A stretch of 11,367 nt of DNA from an uncultured Helcococcus sp. GTDB taxonomy: Bacteria > Bacillota > Clostridia > Tissierellales > Peptoniphilaceae. This document shows, in pieces, positions 1 through 6,392 of the stretch (the stretch's first letter is position 1; each line of letters begins with the position of its first letter). Below the pieces are notes generated by a model. The model was not told where the DNA came from. It saw only the letters and a program-made list of their open reading frames with translations, and searched no databases. Position numbers and translations under genes: made by a program. Location: positions 1-11,367 of the forward strand of contig CAMXYZ010000027.1 in NCBI GenBank assembly GCA_947253305.1, read 5' to 3'.

Positions 1-298
1 GTTGAGCTGACATTGGATCCCAAAAGAATATAATTATATCAATTTCACCTAATGAAATTGCATTGCCAATTTGTTGATCTCCACCTAATGGTCCACTATA
101 AAATGATTTAATATTTAATCCAAAATTTTCTCTTAAAAGTGTAGATGTAGTACCTGTTCCACATAGATCATGTTTATTCAATGTTTCTATGTGATTATAC
201 ACCCATGCGAACAATTCATTTTTAACATCATCATGAGCAATCAATGCTATTCTTTTCTTCTTTGGAACTTTAACTTTCATATATGGTGAGCTTGACAT
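1..298 (-). CDS. mgsA: Methylglyoxal synthase, 5' part (cut by window edge)
   Basis: This gene reads leftward and is cut at position 1, leaving 99 codons of a protein that is usually about 120-155 residues. Methylglyoxal synthase converts dihydroxyacetone phosphate to methylglyoxal and phosphate in the cytoplasm, a glycolytic bypass used when phosphate is short. The family core is visible: IALIAHDD at residues 17-24, the phosphate-binding GTGTTSTL at 47-54, SGPLGGDQQIG at 68-78 with the expected catalytic Asp (D74), and IIIFFWDP at 88-95. The conserved His just after FFWDP lies beyond the edge. The start is the ATG at 298, preceded by a strong AGGAGG. A short lysine-rich leader (residues 1-16) precedes the core and makes it slightly longer than the E. 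coli N-terminus. It diverges from the DUF1846 gene. Identification is firm. Confidence 0.93.
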   Translation of the reverse strand, partial: MSSSPYMKVKVPKKKRIALIAHDDVKNELFAWVYNHIETLNKHDLCGTGTTSTLLRENFGLNIKSFYSGPLGGDQQIGNAISLGEIDIIIFFWDPMSAQ

Positions 299-336
299 AT
301 TTCCTCCTATAAATTTTTAATATTATCTATACCTAT

Positions 337-365
337 ATTTTACTATATAGAATATTTTATAACAA
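337..365 (-). promoter_or_regulatory. Candidate sigma-A promoter of mgsA
   Basis: On the minus strand a -35-like TTGTTA (365 to 360) and a -10-like TAAAAT (342 to 337) are separated by exactly 17 bp. They lie about 40 bp before the mgsA start. The match is reasonable, but the region is very AT-rich, so chance matches are likely. Confidence 0.45.
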
Positions 366-379
366 AAAAAATGAGTATT

Positions 380-388
380 TGATATAAT
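380..388 (+). promoter_or_regulatory. Candidate extended -10 promoter for the DUF1846/lipid kinase unit
   Basis: TGATATAAT combines a perfect TATAAT (383-388) with the TG of an extended -10 element. It lies about 33 bp before the ATG at 421. No good -35 is present at 17 bp spacing; that place is taken by the -35 of the opposing mgsA promoter (360-365). The ribosome binding site AGAGGAG follows at 406-412. Confidence 0.5.
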
Positions 389-420
389 TAATCTGTATAA
401 AGTAAAAGAGGAGTAAAGAG

Positions 421-1905
421 ATGAAGAAATCATTTGATAATGATAAATATTTACAGATGCAGTCTGAGAAGATTCGAGAAAGGATCAAGCAATTTGATAA
501 TAAACTTTATCTTGAATTTGGGGGCAAGCTTTTTGATGATGAACATGCGTCCAGAGTTTTGCCTGGATTTGAACCTGACTCAAAACTAAAAATGCTCCTC
601 AAATTAAAAGACCAAATAGAAATAGTAATAGTTGTAAATGCTTTAGATATAGAAAGCAAAAAAATTAGAGGAGATTTTGATATTGGTTATGATAGTGAAA
701 CTCTAAGACTCATAGACTCATTTACATCCAAAGATATGTATGTATCATCAGTTGTTATTAATCAATATGAAGATCAAAAAAGTGTTAGAAAGTTTCAAGA
801 ATATTTAGAAAAAATGGGGATTAAAGTATATCATTCATACACCATTGATGGGTATCCAACAAATGTATCATATATAGTTAGTGATGAAGGATTTGGTAAA
901 AATGATTATATTGAGACCACTAGACCTTTAGTAGTAGTAACTGCTCCTGGACCTGGTTCTGGGAAATTATCAATTTGTATGTCTCAGATGTATCACGATT
1001 ATAAATTAGGAATCAATGCAGGATATGCAAAATTTGAAACATTTCCAGTTTGGAATTTACCATTGAAGCATCCGGTTAATATTGCATATGAAGCAGCTAC
1101 AGCTGATTTAAATGATATGAATATAATAGATCCATTTCATCTTGAGGCATATAATATTACGACAAGTAGCTATAATAGAGATGTAGAAGCTTATCCAATA
1201 TTAAAATCAATGTTTGAAAAAATTATGGGTTATAGTCCATATAAATCTCCAACAGATATGGGAGTTAATATGGTTGGTTTCTGTATATCAAATGAAGATG
1301 GAGTTAAAGAAGCATGTGAGCAAGAAGTAATTAGAAGATATTATGATGCTCTAAATGATTTAAAGCGTGGCAAGATTAACGAATATGTCGTGGATAAATT
1401 GGATTCTTTAATGTCACAGATGGGGATATCATCAAATGATAGAAAAGTTATTCTTGCAGCTCAAGAAAAGCATGAAAGTTCAGGCAGAGATGCTTTTGCT
1501 ATAGAATTAGAATCAGAAGAAATAATTACTGGAAGAACTACAGATTTACTAAATGCGCCTTCTGCTTGCTTATTAAATACGCTTAAATATTTAGGAAATA
1601 TTAATGATGAGATTCCATTGATTTCTCCTCATATTTTAGAGCCGATTAATAATTTGAAAAATGATGTATTAAAAGAAAGACAATCTAGCTTACATCTTGA
1701 TGAAGTTTTAATTGCTTTGGCAATGTCAGCAACGACTAATCCAGTTAGTCAGCATGCTATGATGCAATTAGAGAAACTAAAAGATTTAGAAGCACATTCT
1801 ACTGTTATGTTAAGTTCAAATGATAGATCGGTACTAAGAAAACTTGGTATTAGATTTACATCATCACCACAATTTAGAGATAAAGGATTATTTAGGAATT
1901 ACTAA
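421..1905 (+). CDS. DUF1846 (UPF0371) family protein
   Basis: The 494-residue protein matches the usual full length (about 490-505) of the DUF1846/UPF0371 family, found in Firmicutes and Actinobacteria. I know of no established biochemical role. The family is recognised from the N-terminal KSFDNDKYLQMQSEKIRERI, the LYLEFGGKLFDD stretch at 29-40, and the central VVVTAPGPGSGKLSICMSQM at 171-190. That last stretch contains a glycine-rich P-loop-like motif (APGPGSGK, 175-182) followed by SQMYHD. It suggests nucleotide or phosphate binding, but this is inference. No signal peptide or membrane segment is seen, so it is probably cytoplasmic. AGAGGAG lies 8 bp before the ATG. Its stop overlaps the start of the lipid kinase gene (TAATG), so the two are probably translated together. 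Family assignment is firm; function is unknown. Confidence 0.88.
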   Translation: MKKSFDNDKYLQMQSEKIRERIKQFDNKLYLEFGGKLFDDEHASRVLPGFEPDSKLKMLLKLKDQIEIVIVVNALDIESKKIRGDFDIGYDSETLRLIDSFTSKDMYVSSVVINQYEDQKSVRKFQEYLEKMGIKVYHSYTIDGYPTNVSYIVSDEGFGKNDYIETTRPLVVVTAPGPGSGKLSICMSQMYHDYKLGINAGYAKFETFPVWNLPLKHPVNIAYEAATADLNDMNIIDPFHLEAYNITTSSYNRDVEAYPILKSMFEKIMGYSPYKSPTDMGVNMVGFCISNEDGVKEACEQEVIRRYYDALNDLKRGKINEYVVDKLDSLMSQMGISSNDRKVILAAQEKHESSGRDAFAIELESEEIITGRTTDLLNAPSACLLNTLKYLGNINDEIPLISPHILEPINNLKNDVLKERQSSLHLDEVLIALAMSATTNPVSQHAMMQLEKLKDLEAHSTVMLSSNDRSVLRKLGIRFTSSPQFRDKGLFRNY

Positions 1906-2807
1906 TGGATAAAAAGAAAATAATGATTATAATAAATCCCGAATCAGGCAAATCTGATGCGGAGAAATATAAAGATATAATAGAAGAACAATTAAAAGAT
2001 AATTTTGATGAAATTATAGTTGAATATACTGAAGAGCAGGGGGATGCTACAAAACTTGCGGAAAGAGCATGTGAAGAAAAGTTTCATTCAGTTTGTTCAG
2101 TTGGGGGAGATGGGACCCTAAAGGAGGTATTAAATGGACTTGTAAATTTTGATAATCCTCCAGCTTTATTAATATTTCCTGCAGGTACAGGTAATATATT
2201 TTCTAAGCAAATTAAAATGAAACAGAATAAAAATAATGCATTAAAAAATATCGATTTTTCAAATCCAAAATATTTTGATATTGGACTTGTGAATGGAGAA
2301 GCTTTTGGTTTTATGATGAGTATAGGACAAATCACAGAATCTATACATGAGGTTTCAAATGAGGATAAAGAAAAATTTGGTTTTATTGCATATATTACAA
2401 ATGTAATAAAAAATATAAATGTGCATAATGATTATCAATTAGAAGTTAAAGTTGATGATAAAGTATATAGTGGAATAGTCGACCATCTATTTATTTCATT
2501 ATCGGAAAACTATGGAAATTTTAAGATTCAACATGTTAATTCTTCTGTAGATGATGGAAATCTAAATGTATTTATAGTTAAGGATCAAGAACTTTTAAAT
2601 AAAGCGAGAGTAGGATTTGATCTTTTATTTGGTAATAAATTTAATCCTGAAATAGTAGAGTTTTTCAAAGGAAAAAAGGTTCAAATCAGATCTATTGATA
2701 ATAATGAAATTTATGTTGACTTAGATGGAGATCAGGGACCAAAATTACCCGTAGATATAGAGATAATAAGTAAAAAAATAAAAATATATACACCATATAA
2801 TAATTAA
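1905..2807 (+). CDS. Diacylglycerol kinase-type lipid kinase (DgkB/YegS/BmrU family)
   Basis: This 300-residue protein belongs to the DAGK catalytic-domain family (DgkB, YegS, BmrU, sphingosine-kinase-like), whose members phosphorylate diacylglycerol or related lipids with ATP at the inner membrane face. Motifs in order: INPESGK at 10-16, the nucleotide-binding GGDGTLKEVLNG at 67-78, FPAGTGN at 91-97, VDDGNLNV at 215-222 in the C-terminal beta-sandwich, and DLDGDQGP at 272-279 (the family's DGE-like element). Length is normal for the family (about 290-310). After GTGN the usual Asp-Phe (GTGNDFAR) is replaced by IFSKQ, a variation that may affect the substrate or metal site. Its start shares one base with the stop of the DUF1846 gene, and a terminator follows within 10 bp, so it is the last gene of a two-gene unit. 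Lipid substrate cannot be read from sequence. Confidence 0.88.
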   Translation: MDKKKIMIIINPESGKSDAEKYKDIIEEQLKDNFDEIIVEYTEEQGDATKLAERACEEKFHSVCSVGGDGTLKEVLNGLVNFDNPPALLIFPAGTGNIFSKQIKMKQNKNNALKNIDFSNPKYFDIGLVNGEAFGFMMSIGQITESIHEVSNEDKEKFGFIAYITNVIKNINVHNDYQLEVKVDDKVYSGIVDHLFISLSENYGNFKIQHVNSSVDDGNLNVFIVKDQELLNKARVGFDLLFGNKFNPEIVEFFKGKKVQIRSIDNNEIYVDLDGDQGPKLPVDIEIISKKIKIYTPYNN

Positions 2808-2812
2808 GATCC

Positions 2813-2841
2813 AAACTGTATCGTTAAGATACAGTTTTTTT
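2813..2841 (+). terminator. Rho-independent terminator after the lipid kinase gene
   Basis: A perfect 10-bp stem, AAACTGTATC (2813-2822) with GATACAGTTT (2828-2837), has a 5-base loop GTTAA and runs into a T tract (2835-2841). It starts 6 bp after the stop codon and separates the DUF1846/lipid kinase unit from the ATP synthase operon. Confidence 0.9.
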
Positions 2842-2961
2842 ATTCAATAAAATTAAAATTTTATCAAATATTAAATAAATTAAATATTTATATCCCATGA
2901 AATCCTATATCATCCGGTAATATCAAATAAATAATTGTAATCTAAAAATTTGAGGAGTAAA

Positions 2962-2982
2962 ATGATATTATCAAATGACTAA
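2962..2982 (+). other. Possible six-codon leader ORF before atpB
   Basis: ATG ATA TTA TCA AAT GAC TAA (product MILSND) is preceded by TGAGGAG at 2951-2957, a good Shine-Dalgarno sequence 4 bp from the ATG. It ends 18 bp before the atpB start. The first ATP synthase gene has its own strong site (AAGGGGGG), so the GAGGAG has no other obvious use. It could be a leader peptide, a remnant of a lost atpI, or chance. Confidence 0.25.
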
Positions 2983-3000
2983 TATATGAAAGGGGGGAAG

Positions 3001-3804
3001 ATGAATAAAAAGAAAAAAATTAATTACTTTCTTTTAGTAATAGCAATTATTTCTTTAATAGGAAGTGTAGTTTTGCATAAAGGACATACAGGAAATATGA
3101 CTTTACAAGAAGCTATGAAGGAAGCTATATTACATGAAGTCGAAAAGATTAACTTATTTGGAATAATAGATGTTAACCCAGCACTTATTGCTGGTTTTAT
3201 TGTGACTGGAAGTATAATTTTATTTGCTTTGATTATAAGAATATTTGTAATACCTAAATTCAAAAGAATACCTGGAAAGTTTCAAATAATTCTTGAACAA
3301 AGTGTAAATATGTTTAGAAATTTAGCAATTAGCAATAGTCCACATAAATATGGATTTTTAGGCCCATATATATTTGCAGCAGGAATATATATAGCAATAG
3401 GTACTTTATTCGAATTAGTTGGACTACAAGTTATATCAATTACTGGTTCTTCAGTAACATTACCAGCTCCACTATCAGATTTGAATGCGGCAATATCATT
3501 AGGATTCCTATCTTATTTCGTAATAATGTCTGGTGGGATAAGTTCACATGGACCAAAGGGCGTATTAAAGACATTAAAAGACTTTTCACTGCCAATATCT
3601 ATGAGCTTTAGATTATTTGGGGCTTTAGTAAGTGGTCTTTTAGTTATGGACTTGGTATATCATAGTATTTATTTAAGTTATGGCGTTCCAATTATAGTAG
3701 CGGTGTTATTTACACTATTACACGCAATTATACAAGCATATGTATTAACATTACTTACATCTATCTTTTATGGGGAAGTATCAGAAATACATACAAAATC
3801 TTAA
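3001..3804 (+). CDS. atpB: F-type ATP synthase subunit a
   Basis: Subunit a is the membrane stator subunit that forms the ion half-channels against the c ring. I start it at the ATG at 3001 (MNKKKKINYF, 267 residues) because AAGGGGGG (2989-2996) is ideally spaced there. The in-frame ATG at 2986 would place this site inside the coding region and has no site of its own. Several membrane helices are evident, the first at about residues 10-26 and another at about 65-85. The essential stator arginine is R204, in SMSFRLFG. The helix-5 motif QAYVLTLLT, with its conserved Gln, is at 245-253. The usual FGN and Glu of this region (E. coli N214, E219) are replaced by Ala and Leu, so the half-channel polar residues differ from the common pattern. 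It opens the atp operon, with no atpI upstream. Confidence 0.93.
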   Translation: MNKKKKINYFLLVIAIISLIGSVVLHKGHTGNMTLQEAMKEAILHEVEKINLFGIIDVNPALIAGFIVTGSIILFALIIRIFVIPKFKRIPGKFQIILEQSVNMFRNLAISNSPHKYGFLGPYIFAAGIYIAIGTLFELVGLQVISITGSSVTLPAPLSDLNAAISLGFLSYFVIMSGGISSHGPKGVLKTLKDFSLPISMSFRLFGALVSGLLVMDLVYHSIYLSYGVPIIVAVLFTLLHAIIQAYVLTLLTSIFYGEVSEIHTKS

Positions 3805-3822
3805 TTATAACAAGGAGAAAAA

Positions 3823-4185
3823 ATGAAAAAATCAATTAAAATATCAGCAATATTAGTAGCTTTACTATTATTTATAAGTTTGCCATTATTTACAAATTTA
3901 GCTAGAGCATCACAAGAAGATGTAACAACAGAAATTAAACAAGAAGAAGTTAAAGACTCAGCAACAGGAGATAAGGCATTAGCTTCAGGAATAGCAATTG
4001 GATTATCTGGTCTAGGTGGAGCTTTAGCTATGGGTATCGCTATTGGTAGAGCAGCTGATGGTATATCAAGACAACCAGAAGCTGATTCAAAAATTCGTAC
4101 ATCTTTAATGATCGGTTTAGTATTTATCGAAACAGTAGTAATCTATGCTTTAATTGTTGCCATACTAGTAATATTCGTATTATAG
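3823..4185 (+). CDS. atpE: F-type ATP synthase subunit c with signal-peptide-like leader
   Basis: This is the proteolipid of the rotor ring. The normal two-helix hairpin occupies roughly residues 52-120: helix 1 rich in Gly/Ala, the polar loop RQPEA at 83-87, and helix 2 with the ion-binding carboxylate E103 in FIETVVIY. The protein is 120 residues instead of the usual 70-90. The extra N-terminus has a basic start (MKKSIK), a hydrophobic stretch at 8-25 and ARAS at 27-30, which resembles a signal peptidase I site (A-R-A before S). A charged linker of about 20 residues rich in E and K follows. Cleavage would leave the c N-terminus outside, its normal topology. Compared with Na+-binding c subunits, the Pro and Gln of helix 1 are replaced by Gly and Met, which argues for H+; Thr after the Glu and Tyr five residues further are kept. 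AAGGAG precedes the start. Confidence 0.93.
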   Translation: MKKSIKISAILVALLLFISLPLFTNLARASQEDVTTEIKQEEVKDSATGDKALASGIAIGLSGLGGALAMGIAIGRAADGISRQPEADSKIRTSLMIGLVFIETVVIYALIVAILVIFVL

Positions 4186-4198
4186 AGAGGAAGTAAGG

Positions 4199-4675
4199 AT
4201 GCTAGGAATTGATATTCAACAAATTCTTTTACATCTTTTTAATTTCGCTGTATTAGGTATAGCCTTAAATTATTTACTTTATCAACCTATAGTGAATTTT
4301 ATTGAAAAGAGAGAAGAATATTATAAAGACTTAGAAAACAAAACTCAGTCAAATTATTTGGAATCTGAAAAGATTTTAAAAGAACATAATGAAAAATTAC
4401 AGAATATAGAAAATGAAGCTAAACAAATTAAATCAGATATATTGATGGAAGCTGATATTGAAGCTAAAAGAAAGAAAGAACTTGCGCAAGAAGAAGCTGA
4501 CAAAATCATCGATGATTCTAAAGTATTAGCTCAAAGAGAAAAAGAAACATTAATTAGAAATACAAAGAAAAACTTAAAAGGAGTTATTGTAGAAGCTGCA
4601 ACAAAATTAGCTCTACAAGATAAAGATGCATATAATGACTTTGTAGAACATTTGGATGAGGAAGACAATGAGTAA
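4199..4675 (+). CDS. atpF: F-type ATP synthase subunit b (peripheral stalk)
   Basis: Subunit b forms the dimeric peripheral stalk that holds F1 still against the membrane stator. The 158 residues match a normal b: one N-terminal membrane helix (about 5-28, ILLHLFNFAVLGIALNYLLY), then the PIVNFIEKREEYY hinge, then a long charged coiled coil rich in E, K, A and Q, ending with VEAATKLALQDKDAYNDFVEHL. There is no delta domain at its C-terminus, unlike the b-delta fusion of mycobacteria. GAGAGGAAG lies before the ATG. Its last 8 bases overlap the chosen start of the alpha gene; in most bacteria atpH (delta) would lie between them. Identification is firm. Confidence 0.93.
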   Translation: MLGIDIQQILLHLFNFAVLGIALNYLLYQPIVNFIEKREEYYKDLENKTQSNYLESEKILKEHNEKLQNIENEAKQIKSDILMEADIEAKRKKELAQEEADKIIDDSKVLAQREKETLIRNTKKNLKGVIVEAATKLALQDKDAYNDFVEHLDEEDNE

Positions 4676-4883
4676 ATTAGCTGTACTTAGAAGCAATGAA
4701 GAACCTAATAATAAACAGTCTAAAAAAATAAAAGAGTTCTTGAATGATAAATATAATATCGTTGAGTTTGAATGGATTGAAGATTTAAGTATTGATGGAT
4801 TTACTTTAGAAATCGGATCAGATATTTATGAATGGTCTACTATCGGTAAAGCTGAACAATTAAGTCAATTACTTGATGGCATC
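4668..4883 (+). other. Segment encoding the delta/OSCP C-terminal-like domain fused to alpha
   Basis: Residues 1-72 run as strand (KLAVLRSN), helix (NKQSKKIKEFLNDKY), strand (IVEFEWIED), then LSIDGFTLEIGSDIYEWS and a final helix (KAEQLSQLLDG). This is the order seen in the delta C-terminal domain: VDVISAAALS, a helix, [25 protein letters not shown], and a final RLERLADVL helix. The six-helix N-terminal domain of delta, which normally grips the alpha N-termini, is absent. Assignment is by my own alignment against remembered E. coli delta and needs a profile search. Confidence 0.8.
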
Positions 4884-6386
4884 AATATAGAATCCGATGA
4901 TTTCATCGATTTAATGAAGACAAGTGTTGAGAATTGGAATCCAAAAGCTACTGTAAAAGAGATTGGTTATGTAGATGAAGTTGGTGATGGTATTGCAATT
5001 ATAAAAGGACTTGATCACGTAACTTATGGAGAGATAGTTATATTTGAAAGTGGAGATAAAGGACTTATTCAAGATATTCAAGAAGATTATGTTGGATGTA
5101 TAATATTTGGTAAAGATAGTGATATTTTAGAAGGTGACGAAGTTAGAAGAACATTAAAAAGCGCAGGTATTGGTGTTACTGAATCGATGCTAGGTAGAAC
5201 GGTAGATGCATTGGGATTTGCTATAGATGGATTAGGAGATATAGTTCCTGAAGAATATTTTCCAATAGAAAGACCAGCACCTTCAATATTAGAAAGAAAA
5301 TCTGTAAGCAGACCAATGCAAACAGGAATACTTACAATTGACTCAATGTTTCCAATTGGTAAAGGTCAAAGAGAGTTAATAATCGGGGATAGACAAACAG
5401 GTAAAACAGCCATTGCAATAGATACTATATTGAATCAAAAAAATACGGATACTATCTGTATATATGTAGCCATTGGACAGAAGGCTTCATCTGTTGCACA
5501 AATTAGCTCTAATTTAAAGAAGCGTGGAGCTGATAAATATTCGATTATAGTTGCAGCTACAGCATCTCAACCAGCATCCATGCAATATATTGCTCCATAT
5601 TCAGCTACAGCGATTGCAGAATATTTTATGAGTAAAGGAAGAGATGTATTAATAATATATGATGACTTATCAAAACATGCAATCGCATATAGAACGATTT
5701 CTCTATTGCTTGGAAGATCACCTGGGCGTGAGGCTTATCCTGGAGATGTCTTTTATTTACATTCAAGATTACTTGAAAGATCCTCACAAATGTCTGATAA
5801 ATATGGTGCTGGAAGCATAACTGCATTACCTATTGTTGAGACACAAGCAGGTGATGTATCAGCTTATATTCCAACAAATATTATTTCTATAACTGATGGG
5901 CAAATATTTTTAGAGAGTGAATTATTTTTTGCGGGGCAAAGACCAGCTGTAAATGTTGGACTTTCAGTATCTCGTGTAGGGGGAGCTGCTCAAACTAAAG
6001 CAATTAAAAAAGCTACGTCTACACTTAGATTGGAATTAGCTCAATATAGAGAAATGGAGATATTTACACAATTTTCATCAGATTTAGATGAGACAACAAA
6101 GAGACAATTAAAATTTGGTAAAGGATTAATGGAGTTATTAAAACAAAATCAATATTCACCTTTATCTGAAGCTGAACAAGTTATCACTCTAGTTGTTGCA
6201 CTTGAAAGATTATTAATTGAAATTGATCATAAAGAAATAAGAACAGTAATGGCAGATATTATTAATCATATAAGTTCTTTACATCCTGATATTATTAAAG
6301 AGATAGAAAGAACACATGATTTAACAGATGAATTAAAGAATAAAATTATTTCTATCGCAAGAGATTATTTGAAGGATAGAAAGTAG
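4668..6386 (+). CDS. atpA: F-type ATP synthase alpha subunit with N-terminal delta C-terminal-domain fusion
   Basis: Alpha is the non-catalytic nucleotide-binding subunit of F1. I choose the ATG at 4668 (MSKLAVLRS, 572 residues), placed behind GAGGAAG (4658-4664); an in-frame ATG at 4656 lies before that site. The alpha part is complete: N-terminal helix at about 74-90, beta barrel, Walker A GDRQTGKT at 240-247, Walker B VLIIYDD at 327-333, the arginine-finger motif SVSRVGGAAQTK (R436), and the C-terminal helical domain. Normal alpha is about 500-510 residues. The extra residues 1-72 align with the C-terminal domain of delta/OSCP. The landmark is GFTLEIGSDIYEWSTIGKAE followed by QLSQLL, which matches [20 protein letters not shown] then RLADVL of E. 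coli delta. No separate atpH exists in the operon. No ribosome-binding-site-supported internal start for alpha alone is visible. The alpha call is certain; the fused domain is a by-eye alignment. Confidence 0.95.
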   Translation: MSKLAVLRSNEEPNNKQSKKIKEFLNDKYNIVEFEWIEDLSIDGFTLEIGSDIYEWSTIGKAEQLSQLLDGINIESDDFIDLMKTSVENWNPKATVKEIGYVDEVGDGIAIIKGLDHVTYGEIVIFESGDKGLIQDIQEDYVGCIIFGKDSDILEGDEVRRTLKSAGIGVTESMLGRTVDALGFAIDGLGDIVPEEYFPIERPAPSILERKSVSRPMQTGILTIDSMFPIGKGQRELIIGDRQTGKTAIAIDTILNQKNTDTICIYVAIGQKASSVAQISSNLKKRGADKYSIIVAATASQPASMQYIAPYSATAIAEYFMSKGRDVLIIYDDLSKHAIAYRTISLLLGRSPGREAYPGDVFYLHSRLLERSSQMSDKYGAGSITALPIVETQAGDVSAYIPTNIISITDGQIFLESELFFAGQRPAVNVGLSVSRVGGAAQTKAIKKATSTLRLELAQYREMEIFTQFSSDLDETTKRQLKFGKGLMELLKQNQYSPLSEAEQVITLVVALERLLIEIDHKEIRTVMADIINHISSLHPDIIKEIERTHDLTDELKNKIISIARDYLKDRK

Positions 6387-6392
6387 GGAATT

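Noticed and set aside
2084..2335. Minus-strand ORF inside the lipid kinase gene
   Set aside because: It is antisense to conserved DAGK motifs, with no recognisable family and no ribosome binding site; a shadow of the real gene.
2842..2960. Clear sigma-A promoter for the atp operon
   Set aside because: The region is so AT-rich that several -10-like strings exist, but none pairs with a convincing -35, so I do not assign one. An imperfect inverted repeat (2866-2874 with 2880-2889) is probably chance in AT-rich DNA.
2986..3000. In-frame upstream ATG for atpB (adds MKGGK)
   Set aside because: These codons are the Shine-Dalgarno sequence (AAGGGGGG) of the ATG at 3001, and 2986 has no site of its own at usable spacing.
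3024..3263. Minus-strand ORF inside atpB
   Set aside because: Antisense to the a subunit; low-complexity hydrophobic translation, no family match.
4656..4667. In-frame upstream ATG for alpha (adds MRKT)
   Set aside because: It lies ahead of GAGGAAG (4658-4664), which is correctly spaced for the ATG at 4668.
4668..4883. Possibility that the alpha extension is an artefact of a wrong start
   Set aside because: The extension is continuously open, is preceded by a good ribosome binding site, and aligns with the delta C-terminal domain, so it is very unlikely to be untranslated sequence.
5626..5826. Minus-strand ORF inside the alpha gene
   Set aside because: Antisense to conserved alpha motifs; short and unrecognised.
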